Assembly (NCBI GenBank): GCA_024236295.1
Contig: JACKKT010000008.1
Coordinates: forward strand, 81,805 to 145,804
DNA from: Kordiimonadaceae bacterium
GTDB lineage: Bacteria > Pseudomonadota > Alphaproteobacteria > Sphingomonadales > Emcibacteraceae
Length of the DNA: 64,000 nucleotides
Reading direction: 5' to 3'
Part shown: positions 27,169 to 35,112 of the stretch, piece by piece
Layout: each line of letters begins with the position of its first letter
Position numbering within the stretch: position 1 is the first letter of the stretch
The notes under the pieces: generated by a model
Told to the model about the DNA's origin: nothing
Seen by the model: the letters and a program-made list of their open reading frames with translations, nothing else
The model's database searches: none
Position numbers and translations under genes: made by a program

Positions 27169-27187
27169 TAATAATGATAATTAATAA
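27169..27187 (+). promoter_or_regulatory. Fur-like iron box upstream of feoA
   Basis: TAATAATGATAATTAATAA ends 6 bp before the feoA ATG and reads as NATAAT-type hexamers. It differs at only two central bases from the box at 3841-3859 before the PepSY gene. Repetition before two iron-uptake genes makes an iron operator the likely role. Confidence 0.65.
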
Positions 27188-27193
27188 GAATAA

Positions 27194-27457
27194 ATGATGA
27201 CGAGATATTTAAGTGAATTGAACATTGGCGAAACCAGCATTATTGCCGGTTTTGATACCAGCCGTGTTAAAGATAAGGAATTTGCAGCAGACCTTGAAGA
27301 TCGTCTGCTAGAAATCGGGTTTGAAGAAGGTCTTTCCATTGAAGTATTGCATCAGGGTCCAATTGGTGGGGACCCGATAGCCGTAAAAATCGGTACCATG
27401 ACTATTGCTCTGAGAAAAATGGAGGCTGCGGCTATTATTCTGGGAGAACAGCAATGA
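27194..27457 (+). CDS. feoA: Ferrous iron transport protein A
   Basis: An 87-aa SH3-like FeoA protein. The core reads LLEIGFEEGLSIEVLHQGPIGGDPIAVKIG, as in FeoA, which associates with FeoB and supports iron(II) uptake. A second ATG follows directly (MM). The end overlaps feoB by 4 bp (ATGA), which implies coupled translation. An iron box lies just upstream. Confidence 0.92.
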   Translation: MMTRYLSELNIGETSIIAGFDTSRVKDKEFAADLEDRLLEIGFEEGLSIEVLHQGPIGGDPIAVKIGTMTIALRKMEAAAIILGEQQ

Positions 27458-29301
27458 CAGCCCTTCGAGTCGCCCTGATCGGTGCTCCAAATTCTGGAAA
27501 AAGTTCCCTGTTTAACACCTTAACCGGCAGTCATCAGAAAGTCGCTAATTATCCCGGCGTGACTGTTGAGCGTCGCTCAGGCACCATGACTACAGAAGGT
27601 GGACATGAAGTTAAAATTCTGGATCTTCCTGGAATTTATAGCCTGAATGACCGTAGCCTTGATGAGAAGGTCAGTCGGGAAATTATCACCGGCGTACACG
27701 AAATGGAAAAACAGCCGGAAGTTCTGGTTTGTGTCATCAATGCATCCAATATTCGTGTTCACCTTCGCCTCGTGCTTGAGCTTAAAACATTGGGCCTTCC
27801 CATGATCGTTGCGCTCAACATGCATGACCTTGCTGCACGGGATGGGATTGAAATTGACGTAAGCCGTCTATCAGAGGAACTCGGCCTTCCGGTCATTACG
27901 ACGATTGCCGTGAGAAGAAGCGGTGTAGAAGCCCTTAAAGAATTTTTGGATCGTGACGCCAGTGCCTATACAAAACCAATGGGCATAAAATCAGATACAT
28001 CAACCCGCGCCCTGCAAAAAGAAGCCGGAAGGATAACGTCACTGGTCCAGGTGTCAGAAGGCGGTCACCATAAAATGACCCGTATTCTGGATAGTGTGGC
28101 CCTGCACCCTGTTATCGGCCCCATTTTGTTCTTTGTTATTTTATTTTTCATGTTTCAGGCGGTCTTCAGCTGGGCCGAAACGCCAATGGATTTAATTGAA
28201 GGAAGCTTTGTTGCACTGGGCGAGCTGATCGGCGAAAATCTGCCCGACAACTGGTTAAGAAGTTTTATCCAGGACGGGCTCATTGCCGGGGTTGGCAGCG
28301 TGCTTGTGTTCCTGCCTCAGATTATCATTCTATTCCTTTTTATTCTGACGTTGGAAGCCAGCGGCTATATGGCCCGTGCCGCATTCATCATGGATAAATT
28401 AATGGCCAAGGTTGGGCTTAATGGACGTGCTTTTATTCCGCTTCTTTCCAGCTTTGCCTGCGCTATTCCGGGCATTATGGCCACCCGAACGATTGCAAAC
28501 CACAGAGACCGCATAACAACAATCATGATTGCACCGCTGATGACCTGTTCTGCGCGGCTCCCCGTTTACACATTGATGATTGCCGCCTTTATTCCCAACA
28601 AACCGGTACTTGGATATTTCGGCCTACAGGGTGTGGTGTTTTTTACCCTTTATCTTGCCGGAATAATCAGTGCCATAATCGTCGCAGCCGTTATGAAAAA
28701 AACCATAACCAAAGGAACATTACAGCCATTTTTGATGGAGCTACCAAAATATCAAATGCCACGATTAAATCATGTATTGCTTGAACTGTGGCAACGGGTG
28801 CGTGCTTTTTTGCGTCGCGCCGGAACTATTATTTTATATGCGGCCATCGCCCTCTGGGCTTTAACCCTTTATCCTTTTGCCCCAAAGGATGCGACGGAAC
28901 CAGACATTTATTATAGTTTTGCCGGTATGATTGGTCGGGCGTTACAGCCGATATTCGCGCCGCTTGGATTTAACTGGGAAATTTCCATCGCCCTGGTCCC
29001 CGGTATGGCCGCCCGCGAAGTGGCAGTAAGTGCGCTTGGTACCGTTTATGCCCTGCAGGGTGATGAAGATCAGGTCGCCCAAAGCCTATCCACCGTTCTA
29101 CAGAATTCCTGGCCCTTACCAACGGCGCTTGCCTTTCTGGCCTGGTATATTTATGCGCCGCAATGCCTTGCCACACTGGCGACAGCAAGACGGGAAACCA
29201 ACAGCTGGCGCTGGACGGCTTTCATGGCCGGATATCTCTTCGCGCTCGCCTATCTGGTGGCAATGATTGTCAATATCAGTGCAAAAGCCCTAATGGCCTA
29301 A
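27454..29301 (+). CDS. feoB: Ferrous iron transporter B
   Basis: A 615-aa inner-membrane Fe(II) transporter. The G-protein domain has G1 GAPNSGKSS (residues 10-18), G3 DLPGIYSL, and a G4-like NMHD. The membrane part carries the Gate motifs with conserved Cys (SSFACAIPGIMATRTI and APLMTCSARLPVYTL). It is shorter than E. coli FeoB (773 aa), with a short linker and C-terminus, but both functional parts are present. feoC is absent. A bidirectional terminator follows. Confidence 0.95.
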   Translation: MTALRVALIGAPNSGKSSLFNTLTGSHQKVANYPGVTVERRSGTMTTEGGHEVKILDLPGIYSLNDRSLDEKVSREIITGVHEMEKQPEVLVCVINASNIRVHLRLVLELKTLGLPMIVALNMHDLAARDGIEIDVSRLSEELGLPVITTIAVRRSGVEALKEFLDRDASAYTKPMGIKSDTSTRALQKEAGRITSLVQVSEGGHHKMTRILDSVALHPVIGPILFFVILFFMFQAVFSWAETPMDLIEGSFVALGELIGENLPDNWLRSFIQDGLIAGVGSVLVFLPQIIILFLFILTLEASGYMARAAFIMDKLMAKVGLNGRAFIPLLSSFACAIPGIMATRTIANHRDRITTIMIAPLMTCSARLPVYTLMIAAFIPNKPVLGYFGLQGVVFFTLYLAGIISAIIVAAVMKKTITKGTLQPFLMELPKYQMPRLNHVLLELWQRVRAFLRRAGTIILYAAIALWALTLYPFAPKDATEPDIYYSFAGMIGRALQPIFAPLGFNWEISIALVPGMAAREVAVSALGTVYALQGDEDQVAQSLSTVLQNSWPLPTALAFLAWYIYAPQCLATLATARRETNSWRWTAFMAGYLFALAYLVAMIVNISAKALMA

Positions 29302-29307
29302 AACAAA

Positions 29308-29333
29308 AAAAGCCCCGCATTAGCGGGGCTTTT
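29308..29333. terminator. Bidirectional terminator between feoB and the FAH operon
   Basis: A perfect 11-bp stem AAAAGCCCCGC/GCGGGGCTTTT with a 4-base loop. Ts follow on both strands (seven on the minus strand), so it can end both the feoAB and the convergent FAH transcripts. Confidence 0.92.
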
Positions 29334-29352
29334 AATTTAAGGGTTTAGTAAA

Positions 29353-30189
29353 TTATTCCCCCTGAACCAGTTTGTTTTTTAGGGTCCCCACACCTTCAAC
29401 AGTAATTTCATAGGTATCTCCCGGCTGCATTGGCCCGGTATCACCCATAGTGCCTGACCAGATAATGTCTCCCGGCTCCAGCGTGAAATACCGGGAAATA
29501 TAATGAACCATATAATTAAAGTCGAAAATCATGCCTGATGAATTGGCACCTTGTGATTTGACCCCGTTATGCCGACCTTCAATATCAAGATCGGTATAAT
29601 CAAGACCCGTTACAAGATAAGGTCCCACCGGATTAAAGTTTCTTGATCCCTTGGCCCGGGTCCACTGTATGTCATTGGCTTGCCAGTCGCGCTCAGAACC
29701 GTCATTACCAATGGTTACGCCATAAATATATTCATGCGCTTTTTCAAGCGGGACATTTTCGGCCCTTTTCCCGATCACCACAACCATCTCCGCTTCATAA
29801 TGGAAATTTGTGGCTCCCTCAGGGCGCACCATATTTTCACCTGGACCAATGATAGAGCTTGCCGGAACCGTAAAAAGCCCGGGTTGCTTTGTTGTATCTT
29901 TGGTAATACCGAAGGTTTCCTTTTTATGACTGCTGTAATTAAAGGCGGTCATAAAGGAAAGTTTTGGATCAACCGGTGCTTTTAATTTCACAGAATTTTC
30001 AGAAATAGAAGTACCCGTTCTTTTACCGCCTAAAAAAGGGGCATTTGATAACTGATAAATTGTGCCGTCTGCAAGTTCCCCCCAGGAAACGACACCATTC
30101 TGTTCATAACGCACATATTTTTCCGCTGATGCAACACTCGTCACCAGCAGTGCCGCGAGAACCCCCGCGGCAGCAGACTTTAATTTCAT
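29353..30189 (-). CDS. FAH-family hydrolase/isomerase with signal peptide (copy 1)
   Basis: A 278-aa protein of the fumarylacetoacetate hydrolase superfamily. The metal site appears intact: HYEAEMVVVIG (Glu-x-Glu) and GNDGSERDWQ (Asp). A KGSRNFNPVGPYLV segment and a C-terminal LEPGDIIWSGTMGDTG take the place of the usual GTPxGVG loop. It is unusual in having an N-terminal signal peptide (LAALLVTSVASA), since this family normally acts in the cytoplasm. The frame opens at a TTG at 30210, but ATG 30189 fits the signal peptide and has AAGGAAA upstream. It is third in a three-paralogue operon, 4 bp after copy 2. Confidence 0.85.
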   Translation of the reverse strand: MKLKSAAAGVLAALLVTSVASAEKYVRYEQNGVVSWGELADGTIYQLSNAPFLGGKRTGTSISENSVKLKAPVDPKLSFMTAFNYSSHKKETFGITKDTTKQPGLFTVPASSIIGPGENMVRPEGATNFHYEAEMVVVIGKRAENVPLEKAHEYIYGVTIGNDGSERDWQANDIQWTRAKGSRNFNPVGPYLVTGLDYTDLDIEGRHNGVKSQGANSSGMIFDFNYMVHYISRYFTLEPGDIIWSGTMGDTGPMQPGDTYEITVEGVGTLKNKLVQGE

Positions 30190-30193
30190 ATTT

Positions 30194-31012
30194 TTATTTT
30201 CCTTGTTCAACTTTATTACTTAGGACACCAACGCCCTCTACATCTACTTCATAGACATCACCCGGTTCCATTTTCTTGGTGCTGCCCATTGTTCCGGACC
30301 AGATCAGATCCCCAGGCTCAAGCGTGAAATATTTTGATATATAATAAACCATATAGTTCATATCAAAAAGCATATCTGATGAATTCTGACCCTGAACCCG
30401 CTCCCCATTTAAGCGTCCTTCAATTTCCAGGTTTGTATAATCAAGGCCTTTTACCAGGACCGGACCAACGGCGTTAAAGCCATCGGTCCCCTTGGCCCGA
30501 AGCCATTGAATATCATTTCGCTGCCAGTCACGCTCAGACACATCATTGCCTGCTGTCACCCCAAAAATATAATCACCCGCTTTTTCAAGCGGAACATTTT
30601 TAGCATGCTTGCCGACGACCACAACCATTTCCGCTTCATAGTGGAGATTTTTACTTTCAGCCGGGCGGACAATATTATCCTCAGGGCCAATAATGGAATG
30701 GGCCGGTACTGTAAAAAGACCCGGATATTTTGCCGGCTCGCGGTCCCCGATATGGCTTTTAAAGTTAAGCGCTGTCATAAAGACAAGCTTTGGCTCAACC
30801 GGAGCCAGTAATTTGACATCAACGCGCTTAACTGATTTTCCGGTGCTTTTCCCTTCCAGATAAGGAGCACCACTTAACTGATCGATGGTATCACCTTTAA
30901 GCTCACCCCATGAAGCCATGCCGTTTTGTTCATAGCGAACATATGTCTGTGCTGATACATTACCGGCAATCATAAGTGCCGCCAACAGACCTGCTGAAAC
31001 TATTTTAATCAT
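30194..31012 (-). CDS. FAH-family hydrolase/isomerase with signal peptide (copy 2)
   Basis: A 272-aa paralogue of the flanking genes. Signal peptide MIKIVSAGLLAALMIAGNVSA; mature start YVRYEQNG as in copy 1. The metal ligands are retained in HYEAEMVVVVG and AGNDVSERDWQ. The C-terminal loop reads WSGTMGSTKK. RBS GGGAG lies upstream of the ATG. Expected chemistry is hydrolysis, decarboxylation or isomerisation of a beta-dicarbonyl acid, but in the periplasm. The substrate is unknown. Confidence 0.85.
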   Translation of the reverse strand: MIKIVSAGLLAALMIAGNVSAQTYVRYEQNGMASWGELKGDTIDQLSGAPYLEGKSTGKSVKRVDVKLLAPVEPKLVFMTALNFKSHIGDREPAKYPGLFTVPAHSIIGPEDNIVRPAESKNLHYEAEMVVVVGKHAKNVPLEKAGDYIFGVTAGNDVSERDWQRNDIQWLRAKGTDGFNAVGPVLVKGLDYTNLEIEGRLNGERVQGQNSSDMLFDMNYMVYYISKYFTLEPGDLIWSGTMGSTKKMEPGDVYEVDVEGVGVLSNKVEQGK

Positions 31013-31038
31013 ACGTCTCTCCCTTTCAAATGCCCGGT

Positions 31039-31872
31039 TTACTCACCCTGGACAATCTCGTTTTTTAAAATTCCGACACCTTCGATTTCAACTTCGTAAG
31101 TGTCTCCTAAATTCAGTTTTTCAGATGTTCCGATTGTGCCGGACCATATAAGATCACCCGAGTTCAGAACAAAATATTTTGATATATAACTGACCATTTC
31201 ATCAAAATTGTGAATCATATTTGAAGTATTGCCGCGTTGCCTGACCTCACCGTTTAGCCGTGCGGTAAGGTTCAGATTTTTATAATCAAGACCTGTCTGC
31301 AATACAGGTCCAACCGCATTAAGCCCCGCCGCCCCTTTGCCGCGAAACCACTGAATATCCGCATCGATCCAATCCCGCACTGAAACATCATTCCCGGCAG
31401 TAACACCAAATATATATTCTGAGGCGTCATCAACTGAAACGTCCTTGGCCCGTTTGCCTATCACAATTACGGTTTCGGCTTCATAACCAATATTATTGCT
31501 GTCGGATGGATGGACAATGTTATCTCCGGGTCCGATTAAAGTGCCGGCAGGAACCATAAAAACCCCTGGATAAGGCGTTGTTTTTATGCTGGCCGGGGGA
31601 ATATGGTCTTTATAATTAAACGCAGTCATATACACATCTTTGGGATCAACCGGCGCCAGCAATCTGACTATTGAGAGCTTAACTGTATTTCCGGTTTCCC
31701 TTCCTCCCAGATATGGGGCATCTGAAAGCTCCAGAATTAAATCCCCTTTCAGTTCTCCCCAGTTTACTTTTCCGCCCTGTTCATAACGAACATAAGTCTC
31801 TGCCGATGCAAATGATGGCAATATTAAAACCACCAAGGCCAGTGCCAAATAATGCTTATAATTATATTTCAT
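31039..31872 (-). CDS. FAH-family hydrolase/isomerase with signal peptide (copy 3)
   Basis: A 277-aa paralogue and first gene of the operon. The frame is open to 32010, but ATG 31872 starts exactly at a signal peptide (HYLALALVVLILPSFASA), after which the conserved TYVRYEQGGKVNWGELKGD begins. The metal ligands are kept (GYEAETVIVIG, AGNDVSVRDW) but the His before the first Glu is replaced by Gly, and the C-terminal loop reads WSGTIGTSEK. It is the most divergent copy by eye. A 7-3-7 palindrome lies in the gap to divergent etfB. Confidence 0.83.
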   Translation of the reverse strand: MKYNYKHYLALALVVLILPSFASAETYVRYEQGGKVNWGELKGDLILELSDAPYLGGRETGNTVKLSIVRLLAPVDPKDVYMTAFNYKDHIPPASIKTTPYPGVFMVPAGTLIGPGDNIVHPSDSNNIGYEAETVIVIGKRAKDVSVDDASEYIFGVTAGNDVSVRDWIDADIQWFRGKGAAGLNAVGPVLQTGLDYKNLNLTARLNGEVRQRGNTSNMIHNFDEMVSYISKYFVLNSGDLIWSGTIGTSEKLNLGDTYEVEIEGVGILKNEIVQGE

Positions 31873-31927
31873 GTTTGGTCCCGAATTTATATTATTATAT
31901 GCAAGGATCGTAGTCTGGAATTCATAG

Positions 31928-31944
31928 AATGTCAAAGTGACATT
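31928..31944. promoter_or_regulatory. Palindrome between the FAH operon and etfBA
   Basis: AATGTCA-aag-TGACATT is a perfect 7-3-7 inverted repeat in the 167-bp divergent gap. It could be an operator for either or both operons. No regulator gene is adjacent. Confidence 0.45.
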
Positions 31945-32039
31945 GATTAACTTTTTGACCTTAAATCCCATTGAATATGTTCCAATAGTTATTATAGTGT
32001 AGTTTAACAAATTGGATCAGATACCGGAGAAAAAGGTTC

Positions 32040-32789
32040 ATGAAAATTCTTGTCCCCGTTAAGCGCGTGATCGATTATAACGTTAAGGCTCGCGTCAAAT
32101 CAGATAACAGTGGAATTGAGCTGGCAAATGTAAAAATGTCAATGAATCCGTTTGATGAAATCGCTGTTGAAGAAGCCATCCGTATTAAAGAAGCCGGGAA
32201 TGCTGATGAAATTGTTGCTGTCTCCATAGGTCCTGACAAGGCACAGGAAACACTTCGTACTGCACTTGCCATGGGTGCCGACAGAGCCATTCTAGTAAAA
32301 ACAGATATGAATGTAGAACCACTTGCCGTTGCCAAAATTTTAAAAGCCATCGTTGCAGAAGAAAATCCGGAAATTGTTCTGATGGGGAAACAGGCCATTG
32401 ATGATGATTGCAATCAGACCGGTCAAATGCTGGCGGCACTTCTTGGGTGGGGACAGGGCACTTTTGCCTCCAAAGTCTCTATTGAAGGTAAATCGGTAAA
32501 TGTCACACGGGAAATTGATGGTGGTCTTGAAACTGTAAAGCTCACATTGCCGTCAGTGATTACTACTGACCTTAGGCTCAATGAGCCCCGTTATGCATCG
32601 CTGCCGAATATTATGAAGGCAAAAAGAAAACCGCTGGATGAAAAAACTCCCGAAGATTATGGTGTTGATATTTCACCACGCGTCAAAATTTTAAAGGTTG
32701 AGGAACCTGCAAAACGTAGTGCCGGTGTAAAAGTTTCTAGCATATCCGAGCTTGTATCAAAACTTCGTGACGAAGCAGGAGTAATCTAA
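32040..32789 (+). CDS. etfB: Electron transfer flavoprotein subunit beta
   Basis: A 249-aa EtfB: the N-terminus KILVPVKRVIDYNVKARVKSD and the signature region LMGKQAIDDDCNQTGQMLA are diagnostic. With EtfA it accepts electrons from acyl-CoA dehydrogenases and passes them to ETF:ubiquinone oxidoreductase. One base separates it from etfA. RBS GGAG lies upstream. Confidence 0.97.
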   Translation: MKILVPVKRVIDYNVKARVKSDNSGIELANVKMSMNPFDEIAVEEAIRIKEAGNADEIVAVSIGPDKAQETLRTALAMGADRAILVKTDMNVEPLAVAKILKAIVAEENPEIVLMGKQAIDDDCNQTGQMLAALLGWGQGTFASKVSIEGKSVNVTREIDGGLETVKLTLPSVITTDLRLNEPRYASLPNIMKAKRKPLDEKTPEDYGVDISPRVKILKVEEPAKRSAGVKVSSISELVSKLRDEAGVI

Positions 32790-32790
32790 A

Positions 32791-33723
32791 ATGACCGTAC
32801 TTGTAATAGCTGATCACGATAATAAAGACCTTAAAGACAGCACATTAAATACTGTCACTGCGGCTAAGTCGTTTAACAGTGACATCCATATTCTGGTTGC
32901 TGGTGCCAACTGTAACGGTGTTGCCGAGGCAGCTTCAAAAATAAATGGTGTGACAAAAATTCTCTGTGCCGATAGTGCTGACTATGAACACTCCCTGGCT
33001 GAAACAATAGCACCGCTTATTGTCAGCATTGCCGATGGGTATGACCAGATCATGGTCGCTGCAACTACAACCGGGAAAAATTTTATGCCGCGTGTAGCAG
33101 CTCTTCTTGATATGGGGCAGATTTCAGACATTATTGCCATCGAAAGTGATGATACCTTCAAACGTCCTATTTATGCAGGAAATGCGATTGCAACAGTGCA
33201 ATCATCGGATGCTAAGAAATTGATTACCGTCCGCACAACAGCATTTGCCGCTGCAGAAATGGGAAATGGTAATGCCGGAGTGGCAAAAATTGACGTTACG
33301 ACAAATCCCGGGCTTTCAAGCTTTGTCAGCGCTGAGCTTAGCAAATCAGAACGCCCTGAACTGACCAGCGCCAAAATCATCATTTCAGGTGGTCGCGGTA
33401 TGGGAAGCGGAGAGAATTTTTCTTTGATAGAAAGCGTAGCTGACAAACTTGGTGCAGCAATCGGTGCTTCACGCGCCGCCGTTGACGCCGGTTATGTGCC
33501 CAATGATTATCAGGTCGGTCAGACCGGAAAAATTGTGGCACCCGAACTTTATATTGCTGTTGGCATTTCCGGCGCCATTCAGCATCTTGCAGGAATGAAG
33601 GATAGTAAAGTGATTGTCGCCATCAATAAAGACGAAGAAGCCCCTATTTTTCAGGTTGCTGATTATGGACTGGTTGCTGATTTATTCACGGCCCTTCCCG
33701 AGCTTGAAAAGGAACTTTCCTGA
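32791..33723 (+). CDS. etfA: Electron transfer flavoprotein subunit alpha
   Basis: A 310-aa EtfA with the C-terminal FAD-binding part: IISGGRGMGSGENF, ASRAAVDAGYVPNDYQVGQT and PELYIAVGISGAIQHLAGM. It works with EtfB in fatty-acid and amino-acid oxidation. It overlaps the next gene by one base (TGATG). Confidence 0.97.
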   Translation: MTVLVIADHDNKDLKDSTLNTVTAAKSFNSDIHILVAGANCNGVAEAASKINGVTKILCADSADYEHSLAETIAPLIVSIADGYDQIMVAATTTGKNFMPRVAALLDMGQISDIIAIESDDTFKRPIYAGNAIATVQSSDAKKLITVRTTAFAAAEMGNGNAGVAKIDVTTNPGLSSFVSAELSKSERPELTSAKIIISGGRGMGSGENFSLIESVADKLGAAIGASRAAVDAGYVPNDYQVGQTGKIVAPELYIAVGISGAIQHLAGMKDSKVIVAINKDEEAPIFQVADYGLVADLFTALPELEKELS

Positions 33724-34595
33724 TGGTGAAAAAAGTCGGTATCGTTGGTGCAGGGCAAATGGGCAATGGCATTTGCCATGTGTTTGCCCTCGCTGATTTT
33801 GACGTCGTTCTCAGTGATATAAGTCAGGATGCGCTGGATAATGCCCTGCAGACAATTGAAAAAAATATGCAGCGACAAATTGATAAGGAAATTATAAGTC
33901 AGGAGCAGGCGCAATCGGCGATGAGCCGAATAAAAACGACAATTGGCGTCGCTGATTTTAACGATGTCGACCTTGCCATTGAAGCCGCAACAGAAAATGA
34001 AGACGTTAAAAAAGCTATTTTCAGGGAACTAAGCGGTATTTTAAAACCGGATGCTATCATGGCAACCAATACATCGTCCATATCTGTTACCCGGCTGGCT
34101 TCTGTTACCGATCGGGCACATAAATTTATTGGTGTTCATTTTATGAATCCTGTGCCGGTGATGGCGCTGGTTGAACTGATCCGGGGCATTGCGACAGATC
34201 AGGAGACATATAAAACCATAGAGAAAATTATTAAGAAGCTAGGGAAAATTTCTGTTACCTCTGAGGATTTCCCTGGGTTCATTGTGAACCGTATCCTGAT
34301 GCCAATGATCAATGAAGCGGCCTTTACATTATATGAGGGGGTTGGCACAATTACCGATATTGACAGGGGAATGGAGCTTGGCACCAATCATCCAATGGGT
34401 CCGCTTAAGCTTGCAGACTTCATCGGTCTTGATACCTGCCTAGCCATTATGCAGGTCCTTTACGAAGGTATTTCCGACAGTAAATACAGGCCATGTCCGC
34501 TGCTTATCAAATATGTTGAAGCCGGCTGGCTGGGTCGAAAAACCGGTAAGGGATTTTATGATTATAGTGGCGACGAACCTGTCCCGACACGCTAA
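33723..34595 (+). CDS. hbd: 3-hydroxybutyryl-CoA dehydrogenase
   Basis: A 290-aa NAD(P)-dependent dehydrogenase. The N-terminal Rossmann motif GAGQMG lies at residues 8-13; the catalytic His sits in GVHFMNPVPVM; the C-terminal part has EDFPGFIVNRILMPMINEA. It interconverts acetoacetyl-CoA and 3-hydroxybutyryl-CoA in fatty-acid oxidation or polyhydroxybutyrate metabolism. Coupled to etfA by a one-base overlap, an arrangement common in Alphaproteobacteria. Confidence 0.94.
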   Translation: MVKKVGIVGAGQMGNGICHVFALADFDVVLSDISQDALDNALQTIEKNMQRQIDKEIISQEQAQSAMSRIKTTIGVADFNDVDLAIEAATENEDVKKAIFRELSGILKPDAIMATNTSSISVTRLASVTDRAHKFIGVHFMNPVPVMALVELIRGIATDQETYKTIEKIIKKLGKISVTSEDFPGFIVNRILMPMINEAAFTLYEGVGTITDIDRGMELGTNHPMGPLKLADFIGLDTCLAIMQVLYEGISDSKYRPCPLLIKYVEAGWLGRKTGKGFYDYSGDEPVPTR

Positions 34596-34607
34596 AATGA
34601 GAACCAC

Positions 34608-35111
34608 ATGAAAAACCTGCCCCGTAACCTGCTGATTATTTCTGCCCTTGTTGCCTCATTCCTTGGGGTATATTCATTTTATCTGGCATCACAGGATTAT
34701 GCCGCTGATAGCGTCATATTTAATACAAGCAAAGATATAGCCATATACGGCTATGATACTGTTGCTTACCAAAAACAAAAAGCCGCAATAAGGGGAGAGG
34801 AGAAATTCCAGGTTGACTGGGCTGGTTCAACCTGGTTTTTCTCAAGCCTTGAAAACCGTGATCTTTTTGCAGCAGCGCCGGAACGTTATGCCCCCCAATA
34901 TGGTGGATATGATCCGCTCGGCGTTTCTGAAGGATATACAAACCCGAGTGACCCGGAGGTTTTCACAGTTGTCGCAGGGCAACTCTTTTTACATTATTCA
35001 CAGGAATTTAAAGACCACTGGGAAAGTGATCGTGGGACCAACATGATCCTGGCCAACAGCAATTGGGCTTTTTTACGGCCCAAATTGCTGGAAATGCAGG
35101 AAAAACATTAA
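34608..35111 (+). CDS. YHS-domain protein, exported or membrane-anchored
   Basis: A 167-aa protein with an N-terminal hydrophobic segment (residues about 8-26) and a YHS domain (IAIYGYDTVAYQK to YAPQYGGYDPLGV). YHS domains are thought to bind metals, but the classical Cys residues are absent in this type. It begins 12 bp after hbd, so it may be the last gene of the etf operon. It ends one base from the convergent M13 peptidase. No specific function known. Confidence 0.82.
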   Translation: MKNLPRNLLIISALVASFLGVYSFYLASQDYAADSVIFNTSKDIAIYGYDTVAYQKQKAAIRGEEKFQVDWAGSTWFFSSLENRDLFAAAPERYAPQYGGYDPLGVSEGYTNPSDPEVFTVVAGQLFLHYSQEFKDHWESDRGTNMILANSNWAFLRPKLLEMQEKH

Positions 35112-35112
35112 G

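Noticed and set aside
35061..35086. GGGC/GCCC hairpin at the end of the YHS gene
   Set aside because: It lies inside the coding sequence with imperfect arms and no T-run at the right place.
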